This document shows, one piece after another, positions 1-13,600 of a DNA stretch of 64,000 nt (position 1 is the first letter of the stretch; each line of letters opens with the position of its first letter). The DNA is from Sipunculus nudus (Eukaryota > Annelida > Sipuncula > Golfingiida > Sipunculidae): positions 34,057,676 through 34,121,675 of the forward strand of contig CM049311.1 in the NCBI GenBank assembly GCA_026874595.1. Reading direction: 5' to 3'. The translations under genes were made by a program, and so were the position numbers. The notes under the pieces were generated by a model. That model was given only the letters and a program-made list of their open reading frames with translations. It had not been told where the DNA came from and ran no database searches.

Positions 1-130
1 TTGAGGGAGGTCCTACTTGTGTGTTAAAATCACATTGACCATGACGTAAACTTTGCCTGCTTGCATGTCTCTTCTAAGCTCTCTCTGATAACACGAACAG
101 GTAAAATTGTATGATGAATATATGTTACAG

Positions 131-3100
131 GTGAACTTGGGAGTTATTGAAGCTGATCCATCCTCTACAAAAGGAGTCATTCGGATCATGAAGCACCTGG
201 AACAGTATGTTCCATATCCGCATGGAGAGACTGGTGAGCCACATACACTATTGGTGGAGGGGGACCAGCTGAGCGTGGAGAGAATGGTTAGTGTCAGGGC
301 TGCCATGGGTGACCATGAACTACCCAGAAATACCCTGAAGGGATTAGAGCCGGCTCCTCAAGAATTTCACCACAGAATTGTGGCCTTGCAGGTAAATTTT
401 CACCTGCTCTACTGATGCATTACATATTAAAATAATAAAAATGTAAATGCAATCTGTGTCAACTGAGGTGGCTTGTATTTTGACATTCAGTTCCCTCCAA
501 AACCATTAGAAGAACTAACATTAATGGAAAATATACTGACAGAGGCATATTTTAGGAACCATCAAGTGCTTATAAAAATAGTGTCATAATGGTTTTTTTA
601 GCGATAGTATTTCACTTCACATAATTTTAGTCAGTCAGTTCTTATACTTTCAGATTTCTTGTTTATGTTAGAAGGTTGTTCTGACATGTATTTTGTTTTA
701 CAGGACACGTATGACAGTCTATTCAGTGGGAGCAGTGCAGGTGATAGAGGGACACTCCTTCATTTCAAGTGTAAATTCTCCCACAAGGTGAGATTGTCAA
801 CCTCACAATAAGGACCCAGCAATTGGGCTGATTACACAGCCAGGACAAGCAGGCAGAGTTGACATTGGATCTGGGTAACACCCAGATAAAATAATTTAAT
901 TAGAAGCCGTGTCCAGTAGCCCCCAACTAGAATTATGATCTGCAGATATAAATATTTGGATATTGCTTAGTATGAAACATTAAATAATCATGATGGACAC
1001 AGATTATGACACACACAAAAATAAAAAGTGTACACTTTACACACTTTTTATGCTCTGAACAGTGTAAGCAATTTGTAACATGAATTTTAATCATAATATT
1101 CACAATTTTCAGACTCTTAAATGTGTAAAAACACCTCGGACAAGGGATATAATGTGAGACCTTTATTTATTTTGCCAGTCTGTGAGTGGGAAGGTTGGTG
1201 ACAATGTACAACATGCCAACCAGCTGTTACATTTTACAACTGAAGGAATGGTTTGTCTGCTAGCAATGGAGATGCTAGGGATGGAGGACCTGAATGGTGA
1301 GCCAGATGATGAAGTGGACCTGAATGAACTGACTCAGAAGATGGTCCACTTCCTTCGTCCGTTCAGCATCCCAAATGACACTGATGCCGAGCCAGTTCAA
1401 GACCATTTCTGTTCATGTAATGAACCAATACAGGAATATGATGGTATTTATTAATACATGTAATATTTGAATGTCTACTTTAAATTTGAGAGCAAGGCTC
1501 TTCAGGGAAACAGTAATGTAACTTGAACTTTCTTTTTTTTAATGATCAATTAAACTTTGTAAAATGATAATTCAGCTGACACATACACATGTATTCAAGG
1601 TGTAAATGGTGAGAGGCAAGCAGCCAAACATTAATGAGGAGACCTAGCGATGAAACAAAGAAAGAAATGATGTGGCTGGAGCATGAAGCACTTTATTTAT
1701 AGTTTGCAGCTATACGGTCAAATATGATCATACTATAAGTCACTGCTGGACAAGTAAAATATACTCTGTTGTTTCAGCTTTCAGTGATGATTTTCTGCAG
1801 TGTGCAGCTCAGCAACTTTGTAGGAATAAGAGATACTACCACGCTGGCTGTATTGGTAATCCCACTATCACTGAAGGTGTGGACTGGTGGTGCAGTGAGG
1901 ACTGCAAGAAGTATAGCCCCTACTGTTGTGGAAAGGTGTTGCCAAACAGTCCACAACACGAGTGGATAGGGTGTGAGGCTGCAGAGAAATGCAACAGTGG
2001 GGAATGGTTCCACCTGTCTTGTGTGCACCTTGATAGATTACCTGGTGGGTATAATTATGATTAAACATTGGAATATTTGATGATTCTTGTCCGAACCTAT
2101 CTTTGTTGCTGAAATACATTAAAAAAATTCCTGTTATCAATCAAGTATTGCTTCTGTGAAATTGTATAAAAATGTAATTTTATATAGATATATATGTATA
2201 AATACTGTCAATTGTTTACTTATATGTATTATAATATGGTGTAAATTTATGTCTTGTTCAATGACAATTTTAATCATGAATTCATGTGTGCATGTATCAG
2301 TGGTTCATGCCTGTGCCATGGCATGTATCTATGTAAAAGTTGCTGCCAGGTCTTGCTTTAACCACTGAGCTATCAATCAAATATGTGTAACCAATGGAAT
2401 ATCTTGGTCAATCCTGTCCCCTAATACAGGTCGCTGCTCTGAATTGTTTTTATATAAGTTCAATGAATTTATGTTCACTCTTGATTAACACCAAACTTTT
2501 TTTTTCAAATCAGTAAAGGGCATGTGGTATGTAACAAAACTATAAGAAGGCGGCCGGGGGAGACATATGACCGGACTGACAAGGGAAAAAAGAGTGTGAG
2601 GGAGAACGAAATGAAAGATGGAACAAATTTTTAGCCAATTGGATATCTTTCAAATAAGACTCCTTTTCATTAAAGCAGCATTTAGTAATTGTATATTATC
2701 CTCATATTTATTTATGTATATTTTATTACATAACTTCTGTGCTTACGAAGTTGGAAGTACTAGCCAGGCCACCATGGTCAATGGATAATATACATGATGT
2801 TCCATGGCTCATACACTAATTTTAAGAATAACAATAACTATACACTGAACTTGAAAAATACTTTTCAGATGGTGAGTGTTTTGTCCTGGATGTTCTGCCA
2901 CAGTGGGAAAGTCCAACAAGAAAAAGGGTCGAGGCCGTGGAAAAAAACCGAAGGGTTCAGACTCAAGTGTAGGAGACCATGTACAGGAGTACTCCCGGGC
3001 TCTTACTTGGGAAGGACTTATGCATCAGATTCGAGTTGATGCTGAGAGGGAGGGCAATGGTCCTGTCTTGATGACTCTTTGGCGGTATGATATGCCAAAT

Positions 3101-4873
3101 TTCCTAAGAAACAATCACACCAAGTACCTGGTGCTGGGCCACAGACTCCTATGTGGTAATTATTTCCAACTTTTTTATGAATTTTCCTGCCATATCAACA
3201 TCTCTAGGTAGGCAACATTTATTCCAGGAATCAAAACGGTGTCTTTCGGCCCATGCAGACCAAGTGTCAAAACAAATACAATTTGAATGGACATAACTTA
3301 CAATTGTATTTAAAAAATGGCCTGAAGGCTTAATTAATGGTTCTTTACATGATGTTTACACCCCAAATATTTCAGTGTTAAGCTGGGAGTTAGTTAGTGT
3401 GTTGGGTGTACATATTTCTTACTGTATTACATAATTATTACCTACATGCATTAGTATATAAGGAGAGCCTATTTATTTTCAGGGATCAATGGTTACCTTC
3501 CTAAGCGGTTGGCTCACAAATTAGTTCACAACCGGACAGCAAATACCAGAGGACTGCCTGGCCACAATATAGCATTGGATCTACTTTGTGAGCACAGCAA
3601 TAACCAATTTAAAGGTAACTAAAAATGTTTAAAACACATTTGGAATGACAAAATTTAAAAAAACACTGCAAATGGAGTGATAACTGAGAGAAGATGCCAG
3701 TATATCAGAACAATGTGAAACGCATACCATAAATATTGGCTTATGCTAAAAAAAGGGGACACTTACTGTCAAGTGTTCACATTTTAAATAAGAAAAATAA
3801 TCATAAATGAATCATAAAATATTCTCAAAGTAAAAGTTTTAATGAACATGTAATGGCCACTGTCATGTCACAACAACAGTACTGCTCAAGAGTTAGATAA
3901 AGAACATAATAGCAGAGAAAGTCTACATTTGAAAATATGACACTCTAAATGGAAGCATCTTTTCAGCATACATGTTTAGAAATGCTAATAACATGTGCAA
4001 TAAAATATTCAATAACATACAGGAAGACAACATCAATGGGCTTTTCGAGAACACAGTTTTTGCCCAGGTATTTCTTGTCCAAGTCATTCAGATGCACAGT
4101 ACAGCATTTGTGTAGGAAACAGTTGTGTAAAAGGCTAATATATGAAACTTCATGCTGATAAGCTGTTACATTATATTGTTAGTTTTTCTTGGTGCATATA
4201 TAACTGTTTCTTTCTTTTACAGATCACCTTGGACACTGCCATGGGACCTACAGCGAGGACCAAGTCCAGAGGTCTGCCCACATGGTGGGAAGCTTCGGCA
4301 GAGATCTGGAAAAGGTCTACACGAAACAAGTTGCAGGCACATGGGTCAGCCGTGGTAAAGCAAGACGACCCAAAACTTATGCCAAGGATGTCCCAAGGCT
4401 TGTTCAACGTGAGTCATCCTTCCAGCTGGTATAGCTTTGTGCAAATCCTAATAGACATCAAGGGAATATTATACTAATCTTAGTGATATGTTTTTTTCCA
4501 AAAAAGAGAATATAATAACATATTTTAAAGAAAAATGAGGTTCCTCTCCATCTTGTTCATAATTGTCTTCAAGGCTTCAAGCATATTTATGTATTTTTTG
4601 AGTGCCAAACATTAAGTAAACTGTGTACTCAATCATACTATTGTGATATCTTTAACTAATACAAGCACATTACTTGTTTCAATTTACATCCTTCTACTCA
4701 CAGAATACCACAAAGACCGTCTCTTCTTATTCAAGAGTTGGAGAGCTCCCCACGCCTTCCCTGCGTTTGTCCATGCATATGGCTGTTACAAAAAACAGGT
4801 CTTCAAAGACAGATTAGAGGCCAACAACAAGCGCCTGGACAACGAAAAGTACATGCTCAGTATTCCCCGTTAA
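131..4873 (+). CDS. DUF6589-domain protein with internal PHD-like zinc fingers (5' partial, one frameshift)
   Basis: Eight exons can be joined by GT/AG sites with consistent phase: 131-391, 704-787, 1179-1443, 1778-2044, 2869-3155, 3483-3614, 4223-4408 and 4704-4873 (stop TAA). This gives about 550 residues; the 5' end lies outside the window. The first part contains the DUF6589 hallmark EGDQLSVERM, and the last four exons carry the C-terminal part (HNRTANTRG, GHNIALDLLCEH, NNQFKDHLGH). Between them exons 3-5 encode two Cys/His clusters: CSC...YYHAGC...WWCSEDC, then a PHD-like finger with WFHLSCVHLDRLP followed by FCPGC, and after it a basic KKKGRGRGKK tract. One base appears missing near 2878: without it the finger cannot read on into FCPGC. 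The function of DUF6589 is unknown; such genes are multicopy in several invertebrates. It is either a sequencing or assembly error or a recently dead gene. The domain call is from recognition, not a profile search. Confidence 0.72.
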
Positions 4874-5462
4874 AAAGGTAATAGGTCATTTTTTCTTTAG
4901 TTTTCAGGTTTGTTAAATCTCTTGCTTGTGATTATTGAATGCAAACAGTACACATTGTTATTTTCAACAGGTGTCATGAAAGCAGTGGGTGCATTAATTT
5001 AAAAAAATAACTGCTTCTGCTCTTTCTTTTACAAAAAAAATATCATTGAACCATTACAAACAAATAATATGCTGCAACAAAAAAAAGCATTTGGAAAAAA
5101 GATGCATTGACTTTTCATTAGTAATATGCAGTGTCACTCTTAAATATGATTACAGTTTTCCCCTGTGTATAGTCCGCACCCACAAATAATCCACACTCCA
5201 TTTAAAGCTACACTTTTCAATGAAAAGCTCACAACCATGTGTATAAATCCATTATACATATATTCTACCTCCATGTATAATACGCACGAAGGCCTTCAGT
5301 AAATATTTTATGATGAAAAAGTGTGGATTAAACATGGGGGTACACAGTAAAAAAAATGAATTACCTGAATCATTATAGACATGTTAGGAATGTATACCAT
5401 GCCTAATTTGTGGTTATATGTACTGGACGGGATATGATCACTTCAATAGTATACCCTGTATT
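4874..5462. other. Convergent intergenic spacer between DUF6589 and RecQ genes
   Basis: A 590-bp AT-rich stretch separates the two stop codons. I see short A/T runs but no further exon and no clear canonical AATAAA signal for either gene. Confidence 0.5.
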
Positions 5463-8400
5463 CTACGAAGAATTTGCCTCATGACTGGTGCTGCATTTAC
5501 ACCTGGCTTTGCATCCACTGCAGCAAGTACATGCTGTACACTGGCATTGGTGGCACTCTGTCTCAGCAGTGCACTGTGGTGGTACTTCTGGTATTTTACT
5601 CATACAGTCTAAGTGCAGAGCATTCAAAACTGCATGGCGGATGCATGCAGTTGGTTCATCCAAGAGACTCCGGAAAATCTTCCTTGAGGATTCGTTGACT
5701 TTCACACTCAGCTGGTGTCCTTTATGCAGCAAAACTGCCTGGGCTGCCCTGCCATCTCTCCCTGCTCTCCCCACCTGCTGCCAGTAAGAGAGTGTGGTAT
5801 CTGGCTCTCCCCAATGAAACACAATGTCAATGTCAGGAATGTTGACACCCATTCCAAAGGCATTACTAACTATAAGGCATCTGATTACTGACTCTGTGGA
5901 GGTTATCTGTCCAGAATAGCCTTTTGCCCCTGTCATTATACACCTCTGCATGAAACACAGATATCATCTTATGGTTGAATTGCATGACCCCTCCAGCAAA
6001 GGCTTTCTCGTTGGGGTTTCCAAGTATATCTTGGTATATCATCCCCAGTTGTGTCAAGGAACTGCAAAATAAATCAAAATGGTTACTCTTTTTTATGAAC
6101 ATTTGAAACTGGGATTTTTATTCAATGTTGATATATTATTAGTACCTCGTGTATGATCAACTGAGCCACAGAGACAAGAGGCAACTTATAGACACTGGGA
6201 AATCACATCTAAAGGGACTGCTGTACTTACATGAGCAGGTCTAACTATACAATTGTTTAATAGTTTGCACTTACAGGAAACTGAACACAATGGTTACTAT
6301 AGCACTAATAAATGTTTCTTCTTTTACATTGCAGATAACCTGCGAACCATGACCTGATGGGTAGAATGGAGAGGCAATAGGCCAGATAATCTTTCTTTCA
6401 ACAGTTCTTGTAAGAACTATGCCTATTAACATGGTTGGGAAACAAACTGAGCTGCAAAGCATAACACACATGGACTCAAATTCTTCATGTAAAAAAACTC
6501 AATAAAATATTGAGCTCAAGGAAATACAGTGAGATTTATATTTATGCTGTGTCTAAAGCAAATAAAAATTTTGGAAATGATAGACTGGAATAACATACGT
6601 AGTGTAAATCACAGCTTTCCTGGACTTGACTCCAAGGTCTCTGAGCTCTCCTATGTACTCCGCAAGAGCAACAATGGGGTTGTGAACATTTGCCGGCCTG
6701 TACTCCAGGTATATGTTTGGTCTACAAAGTAATGGAAATATAAATTACAGGACATGTTTTAATGTATGCTGTGTGATATCTTAAGTGCCATATTTTATCA
6801 AGGTGTGTGGTGCACTGTACATGAAACTCAGTTACTTCTCGTTTTCTTTTTTGAAGCAGAAGCAGCATTATGTATTCTCCTGATGGAGGTTTATGTTATC
6901 AACCTGACACTACAAGTTATCCAAGTTTTTTTTTCAAATTACATATTTTTAAACTGACTATAAATTCTCAGGTTTATCAGTTGTCATGTGTTCAATATAC
7001 ATGGTACACATAGTATGACATTGGGTTTTCAACTAAGAAGGCTGGAATGTCAGCTCTTCTATTACATCAACGAATGAAGCCCATGTATTACAGATTTCTT
7101 GGTTGTGTGATAAATTGAAAAAATCTTTTTAATGAAAAGCTGCAAGTTGTATCATAAACTGTATAAATGAAAAGATATGTTTTTTTTTCAAAGATCATTT
7201 TTTTGGAGAGATGTTGTTAAAAAAATTACATGCAAACTGTGTAATGACTGGCACAAAAATGGCTTTTTTTAAATTCGACTGTGTTAAGCAACATTTGCAT
7301 GTTTTGGTTCTCACTTTGTCAACAGAGAAGCTGTTGGGTGTACAAATCTATTCTCATAGCAGATAAGTAATTTTGATAAACAATGTGTATCCAAAGACAG
7401 AAACTGATTTTGTATGATATGAATCTTATGATAACAGTGTCTGTAAGTGTTTTTAAAAATGTTGGTCTTTGTTTTTTAATTCAACCATGTTTCTGATCAG
7501 GTGTAGTAGATCTTATTTAATTTATTAATTTGCTGTAACAAAGACATTGATTACACACCTGTCTGGGACCCTTGACACCATTGTCACTTCATCCTGTCGT
7601 AGATTAAAGATGGCCAGCATTTGGTCCAACAGCTCCGGTGTGACTGTGGCTGTGGTCAACAGCAATGGGACCTTGAAAAAGGCCCTCACGTCCCCAATGT
7701 TTTGGTATGCCTCACGAAAGGAGTTCCTGAAATTAATTTAAGAGTGTAAAACTTTGTGTAACACTTCTGTACTGTAAAATATACACCCATGTTCTTACTT
7801 ACAAGAAATAAGTTGTAATTTACTATTGAATACCTGACAAACAATATGTTTCAATGGAACAAGTTGTGCCTGTATAAAAAAGAATTGATTCTTGCTATAT
7901 GAAACTCTTAGTATAATATGATAGTTAGTTTTACACATTAGTTTATACATCTTTCTTGTTGACAATTAATTGTGAAAGATTCTTCTGGTGCAAAATTCCT
8001 TGCAAGTTTTGTTGCATGATATTAAACCTATATAAAAATAGATCTACTGTTGTTTTTGTGCTTGTTTCACACACAACACTGCTTACCATTCCAAAACAGC
8101 ATGGGCCTCATCCACCACCAAAAGGCTCACTCGGTCCTGGTAAACTGGACTCTCCAGGACCACCTTCCTCCAACCACTGTCCTGCTGTAGAGCTTCCGGT
8201 GTGATCAGAACTACTGATACCGAACCCTCTTGAACAGCTTTATCAGGAAGAGAGCAAGAAAACTTTCACATTATTCATATGGAAAACATATTAATTTATT
8301 CAAACAGATTTTTAACTAATATTACACTTCAATTATTTGCTGTATGTTCCATTAAATCACTTTCAAATAAATTGTTTAATTCTTTTATTGTCACACATGA

Positions 8401-8655
8401 CAAACTGTTTTCAACACTGTAAAAATATATACTGCACCTCTCCCTAACATAATGATCATTTTAGGATGCAGTTTTATTCATATGATTCAACACTAGAAAT
8501 ATTTACCTGCTATCTTGGACGCATCCATGTTGTCAGTGATGTGAACCACTGAGAATCCTTTGTCGGAATATTCCAATTCCAGATTTCGCATCACAGCCTA
8601 CAAAAAATTAAAGAAGACACATTAGCTTCCTTTTTTTAACTAAGTTAGATTTCTT

Positions 8656-8722
<67 letters not shown>

Positions 8723-9034
8723 TTAGGAAACTATAGAGCACTTAAGGAAGCTTCATCATTACTAAACACATTTAAAGTTAAATATTAAGCAGGGCAGAAT
8801 GCAACCAAGAATATATGCAGCAGCATTTATTTAAAAACGGTGACATATTTATATATTTCAAACACTGTGTATATGTGAGGGAGATTAACTGTTGTTGTTA
8901 GAAATACATTATATATTTGAACATAAAACACAAATATATTTCAAAGGTAATAATGTCAGAGGTAGGCATTTAGGTGTTGGAAGGCATTTTAGAAATTGGA
9001 AACATTTAATTCTTATATTTCATGTAACAGATTT

Positions 9035-9087
<53 letters not shown>

Positions 9088-9377
9088 TTGTGCGTGTGTT
9101 ATAGACTATAGTGTATATAAATAAATAAACAATGTGCTTGATCTTGTTTGATTCTTACCTTCAATGGGCTCACAACTAAGGCTATATGCCTCTTTACTCC
9201 TAGACTGTCCAGCAGCAGTGGGAATAACATAAATATCAATGACTTCCCATAGCCTGTCGGCAAAAATGCGCAGGTATCCTTGCCTTCGAGGAGGGATGTC
9301 AATGCCTCACGCTGGGCGTCTTTGAGTTGGATTGTGAAATCCTTCTCTTTCCTGAGTTTCTCTAGCATCTCATCCAT
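5463..9377 (-). CDS. RecQ-family ATP-dependent DNA helicase (one frameshift)
   Basis: Six exons in transcription order: 9377-9159, 8597-8507, 8228-8087, 7726-7559, 6721-6599 and 6061-5463. They join in frame into about 446 residues. Superfamily 2 motifs are in order: Q-motif-like start, Walker A PTGYGKS with Lys45, DEAH at about 143-146, TTATVT at about 175-180, AFGMG at about 315-319 and QQVGRAGRDG at about 342-351. After the helicase core there is only a short Cys-rich tail (CHQCQC, CTCCSGC, CKARCKC) and no recognisable RQC winged helix or HRDC domain, so it is a minimal RecQ, shorter than BLM or WRN types. Frame breaks once, in the run cttttgcccc at 5921-5930: one base must be skipped to pass from the FHAEVYNDRG frame into the GYSGQITSTES frame. 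The start is the first ATG of exon 1, just before the Q-motif. Expected role: 3'-5' DNA unwinding. It faces the DUF6589 gene tail to tail. Confidence 0.8.
8653..8715. repeat. Compound (TC)n(TA)n microsatellite
   Basis: About 28 bp of CT repeat runs directly into about 35 bp of AT repeat, inside intron 1 of the helicase gene. Confidence 0.9.
9037..9085. repeat. (TA)n microsatellite
   Basis: About 49 bp of uninterrupted TA in helicase intron 1, about 75 bp past the exon 1 donor in the sense of transcription. Confidence 0.9.
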
Positions 9378-9422
9378 GGCGCTGACACGTGCTTTTGTTT
9401 ACACCGGACGCAAGAAAGTTTT

Positions 9423-9434
9423 CGCGCATGCGCA
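9423..9434. promoter_or_regulatory. NRF-1-type palindromic promoter site upstream of RecQ gene
   Basis: CGCGCATGCGCA fits the NRF-1 consensus YGCGCAYGCGCR exactly. It lies 46-57 bp upstream of the helicase ATG in a locally CpG-richer stretch, with no TATA box seen. NRF-1 sites are common in core promoters of animal housekeeping and DNA-maintenance genes. Occupancy is inferred. Confidence 0.5.
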
Positions 9435-9814
9435 AAGTTTTCGGTCTCCCATACACAGAACGCGAAGGGCAAGGTCATTTTGAGCAGTATGGCCGCTCAG
9501 ATGGAGGAACTCTGAATCTCTGTAAACCATACGCCGAATTATAGACGTTAAAAGAGCAACAAGCCTGCAAGGTTGGTCAATTAAGTAAAAAGGCCATCCA
9601 ACTTACACTGTGATGCATATATTTCTGTGATTCATCAACGAGAACATTTTTTTTTTTAATTTTCAATTAATGAGAAACAGATCGTTTCGTGGGGCGGCAG
9701 TATAATATCAATTAGCCTTGGGACAGGCCGGCGACGTCACAGTCATATATATCATTATTTAAAAAAAAAACTGAAAAAAAAACTATGACGGCGCTGTCGG
9801 CGGCTACATGATGG
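9435..9814. other. Intergenic sequence upstream of RecQ gene
   Basis: No gene is recognised. The stretch has A-runs near 9760-9780. Similarity to the transporter-cluster 3' flank begins only at about 9815, so the edge between the helicase module and the cluster lies here. Confidence 0.5.
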
Positions 9815-10627
9815 ATGGTCATTGCGATGCATTCATCAATATTGCTGGCATCGCAACGCAAGTACGCTTACCAGCTAAATTATAAGTGCCTTCCGCGCCT
9901 GGTTGTAACGGCTAGCGTCGATCAGGTGGGAAGTGACTGATTAACAAAAATTACTCTGATATACACCCGAAAGCGACACCAGCTGCTCCTGTTGTCAATA
10001 GTGAGAGTTCCACCAACCAGTGCATGCGCTTCCGGTAGCTTTCGCTGATGAAACCCCCGGCAAAGGAACCGAAGAACACGCCGTTAGTTCTTATCATAAG
10101 ATCCTTGGCATAGTCATCATAGTTACCAGAGGCGCATTCATGAGCGCATTCATGGGCGCATTCATTTTTAATTCTGCTAACACTTATGCCGGTCAACTCC
10201 TGGCAAGTGTTATGTTTGTAAACTCATATTTATTTTATGTTCAATTATTTAAGTATACACACACTTAGATAAAATATGGCGTATATATAAGTAAATGAAA
10301 ATTTTCATGTTTCTCTATGCATGGTAGTGGTAATGTTAGTCCCATAAGGTAAAGAAAGAACAAAAGCTTAGCAAGATATTGTCTGTAATGTTAATATAGA
10401 TATATATCTGATATAATAATGTATATATATATTATCAGTTTTACAGGTTCCTATATTGACCTAAAGAGGAACTATTTTTGTTATATTTGTTGACATTTTG
10501 TGAAGATAGAACAAAAGCTTAGCAAGATAAAGTCTGTAATGTAAATGTAAAGAGTGTCAGACTCTGAACATTTCTAAAATAAATCTAAACAGTAAAGGGT
10601 TTATATACTTACACATTTTTCTGATGG

Positions 10628-13600
10628 TTTTTAGCTCAGCTGACTGTAAGTCATCTGAGCTATAGGGATCACCTTTTGTCCGTCGTCCGTCCGGTCGTCC
10701 GGCCGTCCGGGCGTCTGTCCGTTAACAGGGCACAAATCGTAACCGCTAGAACTGGAATCTTCTTACTTGACATCCTGGGAGGTCTATTGAAATTCTCCTT
10801 GTAAACCTGAAATTAGGTCACTGTGACCTATATTCTTCGAGCTATGGGGTTCCGAAGTACCCCCCCCCCCCAGAATAATGGAAAATTTGATACAAAAGCT
10901 CAAGTATCTGAACAACTAATGCATTGATCATCATGATTTTTTGCATGGGTATCGATCATGGAGCGTTTCATCAGTTTCTGCAGACTGGTGGCGCCACCTG
11001 TATTTTTTCGATTTTTACCAATATTTTTCTCTATTTTTGAGACCTCTTAAGATGCGGCCTTCTGTTAACAGGGCACAAATCGTAACGACTACACCTAGAA
11101 TCTTCTCTCTTGACATGCAGGGAGGCCCATAAAAAGTCTCTTTGGAAACCTGAAATTAGGTCTCTGTTACCCATAACCTTTGAGCTATGGGGCTCCGAAG
11201 TACCCCCCAGAATAATGGAAAATTTGATACAAAAGCTCAAGTATCTAAACAACTATTGCAGTGATCACCATGATTCTTTGCATGGATATTGATCATGGAA
11301 TGTGTCATCAGTTTCTGCATTCTGGTTTCGCCACCTGTATTTTTTTTATTTTTACGATTTTTTTTTCTCTATTTTTGAGACCTCATAAGATGCGGTCATC
11401 TGTTAACATGGCACAAATCGTAACAACTGGACCTAGAATCTTCTCTCTTGACATGATGAGAGGCCCATGAAAAGTCTCCTTAAAAACTTGAAATTAGGTC
11501 TCTGTTACCCATAACCTCTGAGCTATGGGGCTCCGAAGTACCCCCCAGAATAATGGAAAATTTGATACAAAAGCTCAAGTATCTGAACAATTATTATATT
11601 GATCACCATAAATCTTTGCATGGATATTGATCATGAAATGTTTCATCAGTTTCTGCATTCTGGTGGCGCCACCTGTATTTTTTCAATTTTTAGCTCAGCT
11701 GACTGGAAGTCATCTGAGCTATAGGGATCACCTTTTGTCCGTCGTTCGTCCGGCCATCCAGGCGTCTGTCTGTTAACAGGGCACAAATCGTAACCGCTAG
11801 ACTTGGAATCTTCTTACTTGACATCCTGGGAGGTCTATGGAAATTCTCCTTGTTAACCTGAAATTAGGTCACTGTGACCTATATTCTTTGAGCTATGGGG
11901 TTCTGAAGTACCCCCCAGAATAATGGAAAATTTGATACAAAAGCTCAAGTATCTAAACAACTATTGCAGTGATCACCATGATTCTTTGCATGGATATTGA
12001 TCATGGAATGTGTCATCAGTTTCTGCAGTTTGGTGGCGCCACCTGTATTTTTTTTATTTTACGAATTTTTTTCTCTATTTTTGAGACCTCATAAGATGCG
12101 GTCATCTGTTAACATGGCACAAATCGTAACAACTGGACCTAGAATCTTCTCTCTTGACATGCTGAGAGGCCCATGAAAAGTCTCCTTAAAAACTTGAAAT
12201 TAGGTCTCTGTTACCCATAACCTCTGAGCTATGGGGCTCCGAAGTACCCCCCAGAATAATGGAAAATTTGATACAAAAGCTCAAGTATCTGAACAATTAT
12301 TATATTGATCACCATGATTCTTTGCATGGATATTGATCATGAAATGTTTCATCAGTTTCTGCATTCTGGTGGCGCCACCTGTATTTTTTCAATTTTTAGC
12401 TCAGCTGACTGAAAGTCATCTGAGCTATAGGGATCACCTTTTGTCCGTCGTCCGTCCGGCCATCCAGCCGTCTGTCTGTTAACAGGGCACAAATCGTAAC
12501 CGCTAGACTTGGAATCATCTTACTTGACATCCTGGGAGGTCTATGGAAATTCTTCTTGTAAACCTGAAATTAGGTCACTGTGACCTATATTCTTCGAGCT
12601 ATGGGGTTCTGAAGTACCCCCCAGAATAATGCAAAATTTAATACAAAAGCTCAAGTATCTGAACAGCAGTCAGGGAATTTCATAAAAAGTCAGTCAATTC
12701 TCTTATGTTTTGGAAAATCAGGCAATTTATAGTGGCTATGGATATTGCAGTTAATTATTAGGTTGAGAGTCTGGTATCTCTTATAAAAATGAGATAATTT
12801 AGCAGATTAATCTTGTTTCCTTTAGATGTTTGTACACAAATCTACAGTTAATAATTCAGAGTTTGGATACACAACAAATAATACCCAACAATTAATGAGT
12901 AGTATGAAAACAGGATCTGATGTATAATTGTAGTGTTCCATATGTTTTTAGCTCAGCTGACTGTAAGTCATCTGAAATATATAGCAATCACTCTTTGTCC
13001 GGTAGCCATCCGGCCGTCTGTCCATTAACAGGGCACAAATCATAACTACTGAACCTGAAATCTTCTCACTTGACATCCTGGAAGGTCCATTAAAATTCTC
13101 CTTGGAAACCTGAAATTAGGTCACTGTGACCTATATCCTCTGAGCTATGGGGCTCCCACGTACCCTAAGAATAATGCAAAATTTGATACAATAACTAATG
13201 CATTGATCACCATGATTGTCCACAACTAATGCATTTATCACCATGATTCTTTGCATGGATATTGATCATGATGTTTCATCAGTTTCTGCAGACTGGTGGC
13301 GCCACATGTATTTTTTCGATTTTTTAAAGTTTTTTTTTCTCTATTTTTGAAAACTTTTAAGATTTGGTCATCTGTTAACAGGGCACAAATCATATCAACT
13401 GGACCTAGAATCTTCTGTCATGACATGCAAGGACGGTCATAAAAAGTCTATATGGAAACCTGATATAAGGTCTCTGTTACTGATATCCTTTCAGCTATGA
13501 AGCTCGGAAGTTCCTCCCAGAATAATGCAAAATTTGATACAATAACTAATGCATTGATCACCATGATTGTCCACATTTGTATTGATAATGGCTTGTTTCA

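Noticed and set aside
6271-6471. Possible extra helicase exon on the - strand between exons 5 and 6
   Set aside because: The reading does not match any helicase motif and exons 5 and 6 already join in phase.
9951-10196. Intact small membrane protein ORF
   Set aside because: It is the surviving half of exon 2 of relic A with an N-terminal extension read from the inserted element.
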